Assembly: GCF_000282655.1 (NCBI RefSeq)
Contig: NZ_AKIV01000086.1
Coordinates: forward strand, 1-50,477
Source: Polaromonas sp. CF318
GTDB lineage: Bacteria; Pseudomonadota; Gammaproteobacteria; Burkholderiales; Burkholderiaceae_C
Length of the DNA stretch: 50,477 nucleotides
Direction of reading: 5' to 3'
The translations under genes were made by a program, and so were the position numbers. The notes below the pieces were generated by a model. The model searched no databases, was not told where the DNA came from, and worked only from the letters and a program-made list of their open reading frames with translations. Below are positions 25,812 through 34,369 of the stretch, in pieces (position 1 is the first letter of the stretch; each line of letters starts with the position of its first letter).

Positions 25812-27475
25812 TGGACAGTGCCGTCTTCAGCCTGCTGGGCGCCTTCCTGCTGTCCATCATCGGCCTGTTCGTGTTCATCTGGTCGCTGCGCAAGGGGTTG
25901 CTGGTGGAGAACCCGACGGCCGCCTCGGTGATCTTCGCGCACGGCGAAGTCGGCCAGGTGGACGACCCGGCCCTGCAGGATGCCGCGCAGGCCTCCATGC
26001 AAAAAGCGGTCAAGGAAGGCGGCATCCAGACGCACACGGCCGATGCCGCCGAGCTGCTGGACCGCATCAGTTCCGACCGCTCCACCGCCTTCCCGGTGTT
26101 CATGTTCATCACCTTCGCCTGCATGTGGCTGGTGGTGGGCTCTGCCGCCGGCCTGGTGTCATCCATCAAGCTGCATGAGCCCGACTGGCTCACCGACTAT
26201 GCCTGGCTGACCTTCGGCCGCATACGCACGGTGCATTTGACCGGCGTGCTCTACGGCTGGATCACCAATGCCGCGCTGGGGATGATCGTGTGGCTGCTGC
26301 CGCGCCTGCTGCGCACCCGGCTCTACGGCGCCATCTGGGTCATGCTGGGCGGCGCGCTGATCAACATGGGCATCGCCGGCGGCATAGGCGCCATCGCCAC
26401 CGGCTGGAACGACGGCATGGAGTACCTGGAAATCCCATGGCAGATCGCGATCTTCATGTTCGCCGGCTTTGCGCTGGTCATCCTGCCGGTGCTGTACACC
26501 CTGGTCAACCGCAAGGTCTCGCACCTCTATGTCAGCGTCTGGTACATGACGGCGGCGCTGCTGTGGATCGCCCTGCTCTTCCTGGTCGGGAAGATGCCCG
26601 GCGTGCACACCGGCGTGCAGCAGGCCACCACCAACTGGTGGTACGGCCACAACGTGCTGGGCCTGTGGTTCACGCCGGTCAGCGTGGGGGCCATCTATTA
26701 CTTCCTGCCCAAGGTCATAGGCCGGCCCATACGCTCCTACAACCTCTCGCTGCTGGGCTTCTGGACACTGGCGTTTTTTTACGGACAGGTCGGCGGCCAC
26801 CACCTCATAGGCGGCCCGGTGCCGGGCTGGCTGATCACGCTGTCCATCGTGCAAAGCATCATGATGGTGATTCCGGTGATCGCCTTCAGCATCAACATGG
26901 GCGCCACGCTGAAGGGGCGCATGCACCTGGCGCGTTACTCGCCGACGCTGCGCTTCATGATGTTCGGCGGGCTGATGTACCTGGCGTCCTCGCTGCAGGG
27001 CTCGCTGGAGGCGCTGCGCAGCGTCAACCAGGTCACCCACTTCACCCATTTCACGGTGGCCCACGCGCACCTGGGCGCCTACGCCTTCGTCACCATGGTG
27101 CTGTTCGGCGCCATTTATTTCATGATGCCGCGGGTGCTGAACTGGGAATGGCCCTACCCGAAACTGATCACCCTGCATTTCTGGCTGGCGGCCGTCGGGG
27201 CGATGATTTATTTCGTCGGGCTCACCATAGGCGGCTGGCTGCAGGGCGTGGCCATGCTGGACGCCGCCCAGCCCTTCATGGCCTCGGTGGAAGTCACGCT
27301 GCCCTACCTCCAGTGGCGATCCGTAGGCGGCAGCCTGATGGTGCTCAGCCACCTGGTGTTCGTCGGCCATTTCCTGGCCATGGCGCTGCGCTTCGGGCCG
27401 GGCCGCGCGGGCGCCGCCCTCTTCTGGCCAAGCGACGTGCGCAGCGCGGAACTGGGAGCCCAGCATGGAAAATGA
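25808..27475 (+). CDS. ccoN: cbb3-type cytochrome oxidase subunit I with CcoS-like N-terminal extension
   Basis: A 555-residue haem-copper oxidase subunit reducing O2 to water. Residues 1-50 form one helix followed by VFIWSLRKGLLVENPTAASV and a DDP, similar in layout to the assembly protein CcoS. A polar linker follows, then the 12-helix core from about residue 95. Haem and copper ligands are visible: RTVHLTGVLYGW, WWYGHNVLG, GQVGGHHLIGGPV and THFTHFTVAHAHLGAYAF. It overlaps ccoO by 11 bases. No ccoP, ccoQ, ccoG, ccoH or ccoI is nearby; a monohaem cytochrome gene takes the CcoP position. Confidence 0.9.
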   Translation: MMDSAVFSLLGAFLLSIIGLFVFIWSLRKGLLVENPTAASVIFAHGEVGQVDDPALQDAAQASMQKAVKEGGIQTHTADAAELLDRISSDRSTAFPVFMFITFACMWLVVGSAAGLVSSIKLHEPDWLTDYAWLTFGRIRTVHLTGVLYGWITNAALGMIVWLLPRLLRTRLYGAIWVMLGGALINMGIAGGIGAIATGWNDGMEYLEIPWQIAIFMFAGFALVILPVLYTLVNRKVSHLYVSVWYMTAALLWIALLFLVGKMPGVHTGVQQATTNWWYGHNVLGLWFTPVSVGAIYYFLPKVIGRPIRSYNLSLLGFWTLAFFYGQVGGHHLIGGPVPGWLITLSIVQSIMMVIPVIAFSINMGATLKGRMHLARYSPTLRFMMFGGLMYLASSLQGSLEALRSVNQVTHFTHFTVAHAHLGAYAFVTMVLFGAIYFMMPRVLNWEWPYPKLITLHFWLAAVGAMIYFVGLTIGGWLQGVAMLDAAQPFMASVEVTLPYLQWRSVGGSLMVLSHLVFVGHFLAMALRFGPGRAGAALFWPSDVRSAELGAQHGK

Positions 27476-28067
27476 AGTCAAGCTGGCCTCGGGTGCCATG
27501 GTGGCGCTGGGCATTGCCACGGCGGCCCTGGTGGTCATGCCCTACATGCAGGTGCGCGACATCAAGCCGCCGCCGCAGCTCAAGGGCTATACCAGCGCGC
27601 AGCTGCGCGGGCGCGAGGTCTACATCGCCAACGGCTGCGTGTACTGCCACAGCCAGCAGCCGCGCGACCGCAATTTCGGCCCCGACGCGGAGCGCGGCTG
27701 GGGCCGGGCCTCGGTGCCCGGCGACTATTTCTACGACAAGCCCCACCTGCTGGGCAGCATGCGCACCGGGCCCGACCTGTTCAACATCGGGGCGCGCCAG
27801 CCCAGCAAGGACTGGCACCTGGGCCATCTGTACCAGCCGCGCGCCTATGTGCCCGGCTCCATCATGCCGTCCTACCCCTACCTCTTCGTCGTCAAGGACG
27901 CGAAAGACGCCGAAAGCGAGGGCGAGACGCCGCTGGCCCTGCCGCCCGCCTACGGGCCCAACGTGGGCCAGGTGGTGGTGCCCACGCCCCAGGCCCTGGA
28001 CCTGGTCAAGTACCTGCAGGGCCTGAACCACACCTACCCGGTGCTGCCGCCCGCCCCCAAGCCCTGA
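27465..28067 (+). CDS. ccoO: cbb3-type oxidase subunit II (CcoO, monohaem cytochrome c)
   Basis: A 200-residue membrane-anchored cytochrome c. One N-terminal helix (about residues 7-25, GAMVALGIATAALVVMPYM) is followed by a periplasmic domain. The haem c site is Cys58-Val-Tyr-Cys61-His62 in NGCVYCHSQQPRDRN, the standard CcoO motif, and the distal methionine is likely in GSIMPSYPYL. It passes electrons to CcoN. Translationally coupled to ccoN by an 11-base overlap. Confidence 0.93.
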   Translation: MENEVKLASGAMVALGIATAALVVMPYMQVRDIKPPPQLKGYTSAQLRGREVYIANGCVYCHSQQPRDRNFGPDAERGWGRASVPGDYFYDKPHLLGSMRTGPDLFNIGARQPSKDWHLGHLYQPRAYVPGSIMPSYPYLFVVKDAKDAESEGETPLALPPAYGPNVGQVVVPTPQALDLVKYLQGLNHTYPVLPPAPKP

Positions 28068-28085
28068 GCCCCACAAGGTGACCCC

Positions 28086-28697
28086 ATGCTGAACGACAAG
28101 ACATCCGAGAGCCGGGCACAGGAGCGCGAACAGGCCGAGCCCTCCGAAAAAAGCCAGCCGATTCCGCTGGTCTTCCTGATCGGGGCGGCGGCATTGGTGC
28201 TGTGGGGCGCGGGCTACATCGCGCTGTCCGGCTCCTTCGGCCGCGCCGACCTCGGCGACAGGCGCACCCTGGCGGACCTGTCCGGCCCGGCGGCCGGTGC
28301 CGTCCCGGCCGGCTCAGCCAACGGCAAACAGCTGTTCACCGCCAACTGCGCGGCCTGCCACCAGGCCAGCGGCAAGGGGCTGCCGGGTGTGTTCCCGCCG
28401 CTGGACGGCTCCGAATGGGTGGCCGGCGACGAGCGCACCGTGGCCAACATCCTGCTGCACGGCATCACCGGGGAGATCACCGTCATGGGCACCAGCTTCA
28501 AAGGCGCCATGCCGGCCTTCCCGCAATTGAGCGACGCCGAGCTGGCCGCGGTGGCCAGCTACATCCGCTCCGAATGGTCCAACAAGGCGGGCGCCATCAA
28601 GTCCGAGCTGTTCGAAGCCGAACGCAAGGCCGGCACGCGCACCACCCCCTTTAACGGCGGCGCCGAGCTCAAGGCGCTGGCGGGCAAAGCTTCCTGA
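28086..28697 (+). CDS. Membrane-anchored monohaem cytochrome c of the oxidase operon
   Basis: A 203-residue protein with a cytosolic charged N-terminus, one helix (about residues 32-52, LVFLIGAAALVLWGAGYIAL) and a periplasmic class I cytochrome domain. The haem c site is Cys88-Ala-Ala-Cys91-His92; the axial methionine is in KGAMPAFPQ. It takes the place of the dihaem CcoP of classical cbb3 oxidases and is half its usual length. A C-terminal tail of about 30 residues follows the haem domain. Probably the electron entry to CcoO (inference from operon position). Confidence 0.88.
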   Translation: MLNDKTSESRAQEREQAEPSEKSQPIPLVFLIGAAALVLWGAGYIALSGSFGRADLGDRRTLADLSGPAAGAVPAGSANGKQLFTANCAACHQASGKGLPGVFPPLDGSEWVAGDERTVANILLHGITGEITVMGTSFKGAMPAFPQLSDAELAAVASYIRSEWSNKAGAIKSELFEAERKAGTRTTPFNGGAELKALAGKAS

Positions 28698-28705
28698 GCC
28701 TGCCG

Positions 28706-29356
28706 ATGTTTCGCACCGCCTTGCTGAGCGCCGTGCTGGCCCTGGCGGGCTATGCCGCCGCCGCGTGGCTGACGCATGGCTTCCAGGTCTGGACCGCCGA
28801 GGGCGCGCGCCGGCTTGAGGTGGCCCTGCAACCGGTGCCCAGCCCGGCGGTCGGCATCGACGGGCCCGGCATCGCGCCGCAGGCGCTGTCGCAACATCTG
28901 GCGGACGGGCAGTCCGTCACCCTGGTGGATTTTGTCTATACGCGTTGCCAGAGCGTCTGCCTCGCGATGGGCAACAGTTTCCAGCAAATGCAGCGCGTGC
29001 TGCAGGAACGGCAGGTTCGCGGCGGCAAGGTCAGGCTGCTGTCCATCAGCTTCGACGGTGCTCACGACACGCCGGGCGTGCTGCAGGCCTATGCGTCGAA
29101 ATTGAGCGCCGACCCCGCGCTGTGGCGTTTTGTGCGTGTGCCGGACCCGCGGGCCACCCAGCGCCTGCTGGCCGATTTTCAGGTTGTGGTCGTGCCCGAC
29201 GGCCGCGGCGATTTTGAGCACAACGCAGCCTTCCTGGTCATCGACCAGAAAGGCCGGCTGGTCCGCATCTTTGATTACGCGGAGCAACAACTCGCGCTCG
29301 ACTATGCGCTGCACCTGGCGGGCGCCGCCGCGCCATCGCCGTCGTCCTCTCCATGA
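28706..29356 (+). CDS. SCO1/SenC-family copper chaperone
   Basis: A 216-residue thioredoxin-fold protein with an N-terminal signal anchor. Copper ligands are Cys81 and Cys85 in YTRCQSVCLAMG and the histidine of FEHNAAFLVID. It delivers copper to an oxidase or reduces its cysteines. Its place directly after the oxidase genes is notable, since cbb3 enzymes have only the Cu-B site. It overlaps the next gene as ATGA. Confidence 0.88.
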   Translation: MFRTALLSAVLALAGYAAAAWLTHGFQVWTAEGARRLEVALQPVPSPAVGIDGPGIAPQALSQHLADGQSVTLVDFVYTRCQSVCLAMGNSFQQMQRVLQERQVRGGKVRLLSISFDGAHDTPGVLQAYASKLSADPALWRFVRVPDPRATQRLLADFQVVVVPDGRGDFEHNAAFLVIDQKGRLVRIFDYAEQQLALDYALHLAGAAAPSPSSSP

Positions 29357-29991
29357 GGGCCATGAAGATGCCGGCTGTTCCTTCGCGCGGCGCACTGGCC
29401 CTCATCGCCGCGGCCCTGCTGTGCCTGCTGGCCTGGCCCGGTGTGCGGCATGGCCTGGAGGCCAGCATGACACTTCACATGCTGGTGCAATACCCTTTGC
29501 TGGCACTGGCCGGCCACCTGCTCGCCGCGGCGCTGCCGGGCCGCTGGACGGCGCGCCTGGACGTGTGGAATGCCCACGGCATCAGCGGCCTGTTCGCCGC
29601 GGCGCTGGTGCTCGCGATCCTGATGATTCCCCGCGTGCTGGACCTGGCGCTGGTCGACGGCCGCATCGAAACCCTCAAATACCTGGCCCTGCTGGCCTGC
29701 GGCGCGGCCATCCACCTGTCATGGCGACCGGCGGGCCTGCTGGTGCAAGGCTTCTTCCTGGGCAATGTGCTGCCCATGATGGCCGTCGTCGGCAATCTCT
29801 ATGAAAGCTCACCGCTGCGCATCTGCAACGCCTACCTGCTGGACGACCAGGCGCGGCTGGGGCAGATGCTGGTGTGGGTTGCGGCGACGATTGCCGCGGC
29901 GTGGTTCGCCGGGCTGGTGCGCGCCCTGATGCAAAGAGATGCCGCGGTCATGGCCCCGGACGACGGGACAACGAAACCCGCGGCACGTTAA
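29353..29991 (+). CDS. Polytopic membrane protein of the oxidase operon, CtaG-like
   Basis: A 212-residue membrane protein with about five or six helices. The segment TLHMLVQYPLLALAGHLLAA resembles the histidine-containing helix of CtaG-type (caa3_CtaG) assembly proteins, and a second histidine lies in NAHGISGLFAAALVLAI. Overlap with the SCO gene places it in the same translation unit, consistent with oxidase assembly or copper insertion. The similarity is weak, so the function is inference. It converges with rtcA, leaving a 33-base gap without an obvious terminator. Confidence 0.65.
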   Translation: MRAMKMPAVPSRGALALIAAALLCLLAWPGVRHGLEASMTLHMLVQYPLLALAGHLLAAALPGRWTARLDVWNAHGISGLFAAALVLAILMIPRVLDLALVDGRIETLKYLALLACGAAIHLSWRPAGLLVQGFFLGNVLPMMAVVGNLYESSPLRICNAYLLDDQARLGQMLVWVAATIAAAWFAGLVRALMQRDAAVMAPDDGTTKPAAR

Positions 29992-30024
29992 CGTCATACG
30001 CGCCCCCGGGATTGCCGTCATCGT

Positions 30025-31083
30025 TCAAGTAGCCACCGATATCACAACGCCGCTCTCCCGCATTTCGCAGGAGAATTTCACGGACAGGAAGGCCTCAATG
30101 GTCCGGGCGTTCGTGCGGGTGTGCTCAGTCAGCTCCGTCGCCCAGTAGCGGCCCACTCGTCCCTGCATCGCTGCCAGCGCCATCGGGATCATCAGCTGGT
30201 CCGCCAGATGCGGGCCCACCGGCGCCAGATGCGCCTGGTAGTCCCTCACTTCCTGCAGCAGGCGGCGCGCCACCTGCTCGGCGCTGACGGTTTTTTCGCC
30301 ATAAGCCGCGAACACCTCGGTGATGTGTTCATAGCGCAGCACGGCCAGCAGGGCATTGCCCGGCCCCTCGTTGTTGCGCAGCCCACGGTTGCGCAGGCAG
30401 CCTTCATCCCAAGCCAGACCCTGCTGCAGCACGGCCAGCTCGCGTTCGGCCACGCCTTTCGGAAGGCCGGCGTGCAGGCATTCGGCATAGGCCTCCAGCA
30501 GCGCGCCACGCTGCATGATGTCGATGGCGGCAAAGCCCTGGGCCGGAGGCTTCAGACGCACGCGCGCCTCCCCGCCCCCGGCGGGATAAAAACCGTGCCG
30601 GCGCAGCTCGATGTCAAACAGCGCCTCGCCGCCACCACCGAAGTAGGGCGCCAGCAGCTGCAAAAAGGAGATGGAGGGCGCCATCGGATTGTGCGTGCCG
30701 CCGCTGAGCAGCAGCGTCGAAGCCTCTTTGGCCTGCAGCAGCGGCCACAGCACGGTCTGCAGCACCAGCATGCAGCTGCCGGCCGAGCCCACCGCGAATT
30801 CATAATCGCCCGCGCGCACCTGGCCGGGCGTGAACAGCAGCGTGGTTTCGCCAATCTGCACCGGCTGGCCGTTCGCATTGGCGGCGAAAGTCTCGCCCAC
30901 GCCACCGCCGACCGACACAGCCGCATTCACGCAGGCCAGGTGCTGGCGCATCAGGCCGGGCTTGGGCCGTTTCGCGCGGATATTGTCCATGCGAAAGGGC
31001 TTGCCCGTCACCAGGCTCAGCGCCAGCGCCGTGCGCAGAATCTGCCCGCCGCCTTCGCCTTGCGAGCCGTCAAGTTCAATCAT
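30025..31083 (-). CDS. rtcA: RNA 3'-terminal phosphate cyclase
   Basis: A 352-residue RtcA converting RNA 3'-phosphate ends to 2',3'-cyclic phosphates with ATP. The N-terminus MIELDGSQGEGGGQILRTAL is canonical; RAKRPKPGLMRQHL, SAGSCMLVLQTVLW and HGFYPAGGGEARV follow, and the adenylylated histidine is in ELTEHTRTNARTI. The ATG at 31083 has AGGAAAG about ten bases upstream. It is the last gene of the operon slipin-unknown-rtcB-rtcA, 84 bases after rtcB. Confidence 0.95.
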   Translation of the reverse strand: MIELDGSQGEGGGQILRTALALSLVTGKPFRMDNIRAKRPKPGLMRQHLACVNAAVSVGGGVGETFAANANGQPVQIGETTLLFTPGQVRAGDYEFAVGSAGSCMLVLQTVLWPLLQAKEASTLLLSGGTHNPMAPSISFLQLLAPYFGGGGEALFDIELRRHGFYPAGGGEARVRLKPPAQGFAAIDIMQRGALLEAYAECLHAGLPKGVAERELAVLQQGLAWDEGCLRNRGLRNNEGPGNALLAVLRYEHITEVFAAYGEKTVSAEQVARRLLQEVRDYQAHLAPVGPHLADQLMIPMALAAMQGRVGRYWATELTEHTRTNARTIEAFLSVKFSCEMRESGVVISVAT

Positions 31084-31167
31084 TGTTTTTCTTCTTTCCT
31101 GCATTTCTTGTTTTTAAATACCCGGGCGAGGGCGCCCTCCTCCCTCGAAAAGGCCCGCCTTCGCCCT

Positions 31168-32406
31168 CTAACCTTTCACGCACACCACCTGCTTGAGCGT
31201 GTAAACCACCTCCACCAGGTCGCTTTGCGCCAGCATCACGGCATCGATGTCCTTGTAGGCCATGGGGATCTCGTCGATCACGTCGGCGTCCTTGCGGCAT
31301 TCCACGCCCTCGGTCGCCTTGACCTGGTCATCCACCGTGAACAGCTTCTTGGCCTGGGTGCGGCTCATGGTTCGTCCTGCCCCGTGGCTGCAGCTCATGA
31401 AGCTGTCGGGGTTGCCCTTGCCGCGCACGATGAAACTCTTGGCGCCCATGCTGCCGGGAATGATGCCCAGCTCACCCGCCTTGGCGCTTACCGCGCCCTT
31501 GCGGGTCACAAACACCTCGTGCCCAAAGTGCGTCTCCTTCTGCACATAGTTGTGGTGGCAGTTCACCGCCTCCAGGTGCGTCTCGAAGGGCTTGCTGATC
31601 ACCTTGCGCAGTGCGCCTATCGCGGCCTGCATCATCACCTCGCGGTTCAGGCGCGCGAACTTCTGTGCCCAGCCCACGCCGCGCACATAGTCGCCGAAGT
31701 ACTGCGAGCCCTCTTCGAGGTAAGCCAGGTCCTTGTCCGGAAGGTTGCGCTGGTGCAGCTCGGCGTCCTTCTTGGCCAGCTCGATGAAGTGGGTGCCGAT
31801 GGCGTTGCCCACCCCGCGCGAACCGCTGTGCAGCATGATCCACACCCCACCGCTTTCATCAAGGCAGACCTCGACAAAGTGGTTGCCACCGCCCAGGGTT
31901 CCCATGTGACGGTGGTTGTTGGTGTTCTTCAGGCGCGGGTAGTCCAGGCATAGCGCTTCAAATTCATCGACCAGCTGGCCCCAGGCGGCATCGGCCGCGC
32001 TGGGCGGATTCGTCCAGGCACCGACCTCGCGCACCGAGCCGTTCCTGCGGTAGGTCTTGGGCGCGGAGCCGTGCGGCACGGCTTTTTCGATCTCCGTGCG
32101 CAGCGGGCCCAGGTTGTCGGGCAGGTCCTCGGCGCGCAGCGTGGTCTTGCAGGCCATCATGCCGCAGCCAATGTCCACACCGACCGCGGCCGGAATGATG
32201 GCCTTGAAGGTCGGGATCACGCTGCCGATGGTCGCGCCCAGGCCGTAGTGCACGTCGGGCATCACGGCCACGTGCTTGAACACAATGGGCAGGCGCGCGG
32301 AGTTTTCGAGCTGCTTGAGGGCCTGGGCTTCCACCGGCACGCCCTTGGTCCACATCTTGACCGGTACGCCGCCGGTGACTTCGTGTTGTTGGTATTTCTG
32401 TTCCAT
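31168..32406 (-). CDS. rtcB: RNA-splicing ligase RtcB
   Basis: A 412-residue Mn- and GTP-dependent ligase joining 2',3'-cyclic-phosphate or 3'-phosphate ends to 5'-OH ends, as in tRNA repair. Metal ligands are visible in AVGVDIGCGMMA, GGGNHFVEV and the HSGSRGVGN region. The guanylylated histidine lies in SCSHGAGRTMSR. Length and motifs match E. coli RtcB. The gene follows the unknown gene at 32457 by 50 bases on the same strand. With RtcA and the divergent sigma-54 activator RtcR it forms an RNA-repair system. Confidence 0.96.
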   Translation of the reverse strand: MEQKYQQHEVTGGVPVKMWTKGVPVEAQALKQLENSARLPIVFKHVAVMPDVHYGLGATIGSVIPTFKAIIPAAVGVDIGCGMMACKTTLRAEDLPDNLGPLRTEIEKAVPHGSAPKTYRRNGSVREVGAWTNPPSAADAAWGQLVDEFEALCLDYPRLKNTNNHRHMGTLGGGNHFVEVCLDESGGVWIMLHSGSRGVGNAIGTHFIELAKKDAELHQRNLPDKDLAYLEEGSQYFGDYVRGVGWAQKFARLNREVMMQAAIGALRKVISKPFETHLEAVNCHHNYVQKETHFGHEVFVTRKGAVSAKAGELGIIPGSMGAKSFIVRGKGNPDSFMSCSHGAGRTMSRTQAKKLFTVDDQVKATEGVECRKDADVIDEIPMAYKDIDAVMLAQSDLVEVVYTLKQVVCVKG

Positions 32407-32456
32407 TTTCTTTTTTTCTCTTTTCTATTTGCCTTCTACTTGCAGGAAGCCCAGGG

Positions 32457-32936
32457 CTACTTCTTGAATGCCGCGATGAGCTGTTCGTAAGCGCGGAGCG
32501 GAAAATCGTGCTCCACCCAGAGCTCGCGGTACTTCGCAGGCCCCAGTTCCACATGGATGCGTTCCAGGATCGTATGGATGTTACGCACCAGATCCACACG
32601 TCGGATGCGCCCACTTGCCAGCACCTTATAGTCCTCGGCGACTGTCATCCCCCAGCTCGCCCAGTCGGCGTAACCGCGCAACTCGAAGCTCAGGTCGCCC
32701 TTGTCGCCCGTCACCACGAGCTGGACTTCGCCTGGCTCGTCCATGAAGACCGCCGTGGTGCTCTGCGCGCCCTTCACTAGGTCAACCCCCATGCGCGCGA
32801 GGTCGCCAAGCGAATCGTGCAGGTACGACACGGCAAACGCCATAGGTTCGGCGTCGGCACGAAAACTGAATGTGGCCCAGCCAGCGCCGCTCAGCACGTA
32901 GCCGATCCGCTCCCGGGTGCGATCTTCTTCCAACAT
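32457..32936 (-). CDS. Unknown protein in the RNA-repair operon
   Basis: A 159-residue soluble, acidic protein with no signal peptide or membrane segment. I do not recognise it. Visible features are VFMDEPGEVQLVV, LSFELRGYADWASWGM and a C-terminal WVEHDFPLRAYEQLIAAF, suggesting an alpha/beta domain ending in a helix. The ATG at 32936 follows a weak AGAAAGAAG; another ATG at 32960 would put the start six bases after the CCA end of a tRNA-like sequence (32966). Its position between slipin and rtcB implies a role in RNA repair or its control, nothing more. Confidence 0.75.
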   Translation of the reverse strand: MLEEDRTRERIGYVLSGAGWATFSFRADAEPMAFAVSYLHDSLGDLARMGVDLVKGAQSTTAVFMDEPGEVQLVVTGDKGDLSFELRGYADWASWGMTVAEDYKVLASGRIRRVDLVRNIHTILERIHVELGPAKYRELWVEHDFPLRAYEQLIAAFKK

Positions 32937-32965
32937 GATCTTCTTTCTGTTCAACAACATTCAAC

Positions 32966-33030
32966 TGGTGGACGCGGCGGGATTCGAACCCGCATCAATA
33001 CGGCGACCACGGTGTTTAAAGCCAGTGGCC
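32966..33030 (-). ncRNA. tRNA-like 3' half (T1) between slipin and the unknown gene
   Basis: On the minus strand there is a perfect T arm (stem GCGGG, loop TTCGAAT, stem CCCGC; 32993-32977), then a seven-base acceptor-like CGCGTCC (32976-32970), A and CCA (to 32966). Upstream lies a hairpin GGCCAC-T-GG / CC-GTGGTC with loop CTTTAAACA (33030-33005) instead of a normal 5-bp anticodon arm. No matching D arm is clear. A seven-base partner for the acceptor, GGGTGCG (minus strand, 33129-33123), pairs fully allowing G-U, which would make a module of about 164 nt. Not a functional tRNA. Confidence 0.7.
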
Positions 33031-33217
33031 CAGCTGACGGTTGGAAACGCGCGCCAGTGGCAGACCCGTCATCGGAGCCAGCACCTGCATCCTCAACCTT
33101 GCCCGTCAACCGGCTTTCCCGCCGCACCCGGTGTTACCCGGCCTGCCGGCAATCAACATTTTTGGCAGTGGCGCTCCCTTCTGTGCCAGCGCGCCCTTTG
33201 TTCTCTTTCAACAGCCC

Positions 33218-34369
33218 TCAACGCAGCTTCACCAGCCCGTTGAGCACCTGGTCCAGACCTCCGAACACGGAGATCTTGTCGATACGCTCGGCCACACGCT
33301 CCAGCGTCTCCAACTCCTTCATGCGCAGGACAATCGGGTTGTCCTCCATGACCTTGGCGGTGTTGAGCAATGAACGCGTGGCCGCGGTTTCCTCGCGGCG
33401 GCGGATCGCATTGGCCTGGGCCGACCTCTCGGCCTCCACCACCTGCGCCAGGATGGTCTTCATCTCACCGGGCAGGATGATGTCTTTCACACCAAGGCTT
33501 TCCAGCTTCATGCCGGCGCCCGCCAAGCGGTCGCGGGCATGTCCGGCAATGATGTCGTCCAGCGCGGCCTTGTTTTCCAGCAGCTCGTCGAGCGTGCGGG
33601 TTCCCACGGCCGCGCGCAGTCCCAGCTGCAGTTCGCGGTAGATCTGCTCCGAGGGCTTGCCCCACTGGGCGAAGGCCTTGAGCACATCCTCATAACGCCA
33701 GGTGGCCGTCAGGTTCAGGCGCAGGCTCACCTTGTCACGGGTGAGGATTTCCTGTCCGCTGACTTCCAGCGCCTGGGAACGCAGGTCAATGCATTCCACA
33801 TCCACCTTGCGGCCGTAGCGCCAGAAACCATAAGCCCCGGCGCCCAGCAGCCCGCTCACCTTGCCGTCCAGCGTAAGCACACCGGCGTGGAAGTCCGGCA
33901 CCTGCACCAGCAGCACGCCCTCCAGGCCCTTCACCGGGCGCTGACGCAACTGGGTCTGGCCCAGCGTGGCCACCAGGCCGGCCGACAGCTTCTCGCAGTC
34001 CGCCACGCCCTGGTCGATATCGACCACGTCGATGCGGATGTCGTTCAGGCCTTTCCAGTAGAGCTTGCGGGTGGCCGGTGCCAGCACTTCCACCAGCGAG
34101 CCGTTCTCATAGCGCAGGCCTGCCTGCGAATCGGACAGCGCGGCCTGGACAAATTCCTGGGCCACGACTTCTGGCTCTTTGGCCATGAAGTAATCGGTCA
34201 GGCTGTGCGTGAAGGCTGCCTGCTCCATCGCGAAGGTTTCCACGCGGATGTGGTCGGTGCCGGCATACACCCAGTGTTTGCCGGGCTGCAGCACGCGCTC
34301 GAAATCGCCGTTGCGCAGCAACAGGCCGCGCTCGTTTTTCTTGACCTTGTATTGTTTGAGTCCAAACAT
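33218..34369 (-). CDS. Slipin (SPFH/band-7 family) of the RNA-repair operon
   Basis: A 383-residue band-7 protein. The N-terminal roughly 155 residues precede the SPFH domain and lack the clear membrane hairpin of stomatins; the only weakly hydrophobic stretch is VSGLLGAGAYGFWRYGR near residue 170. The SPFH domain includes RDKVSLRLNLTATWRYEDV; the flotillin-like helical part contains AERSAQANAIRRREETAATR and ends LDQVLNGLVKLR. Slipins are known companions of rtc operons. It is the first protein gene downstream of the sigma-54 promoter at 34943, after a leader of about 550 nt. Confidence 0.88.
   Translation of the reverse strand: MFGLKQYKVKKNERGLLLRNGDFERVLQPGKHWVYAGTDHIRVETFAMEQAAFTHSLTDYFMAKEPEVVAQEFVQAALSDSQAGLRYENGSLVEVLAPATRKLYWKGLNDIRIDVVDIDQGVADCEKLSAGLVATLGQTQLRQRPVKGLEGVLLVQVPDFHAGVLTLDGKVSGLLGAGAYGFWRYGRKVDVECIDLRSQALEVSGQEILTRDKVSLRLNLTATWRYEDVLKAFAQWGKPSEQIYRELQLGLRAAVGTRTLDELLENKAALDDIIAGHARDRLAGAGMKLESLGVKDIILPGEMKTILAQVVEAERSAQANAIRRREETAATRSLLNTAKVMEDNPIVLRMKELETLERVAERIDKISVFGGLDQVLNGLVKLR

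Noticed and set aside
25496..26035. N-terminal extension of the NRAMP gene
   Set aside because: The extension is antisense to the ccoN start and the upstream gap; the family N-terminus begins at 25495.
30121..31953. Long plus-strand frame opposite rtcA and rtcB
   Set aside because: Antisense to two unmistakable genes; no recognisable domains.
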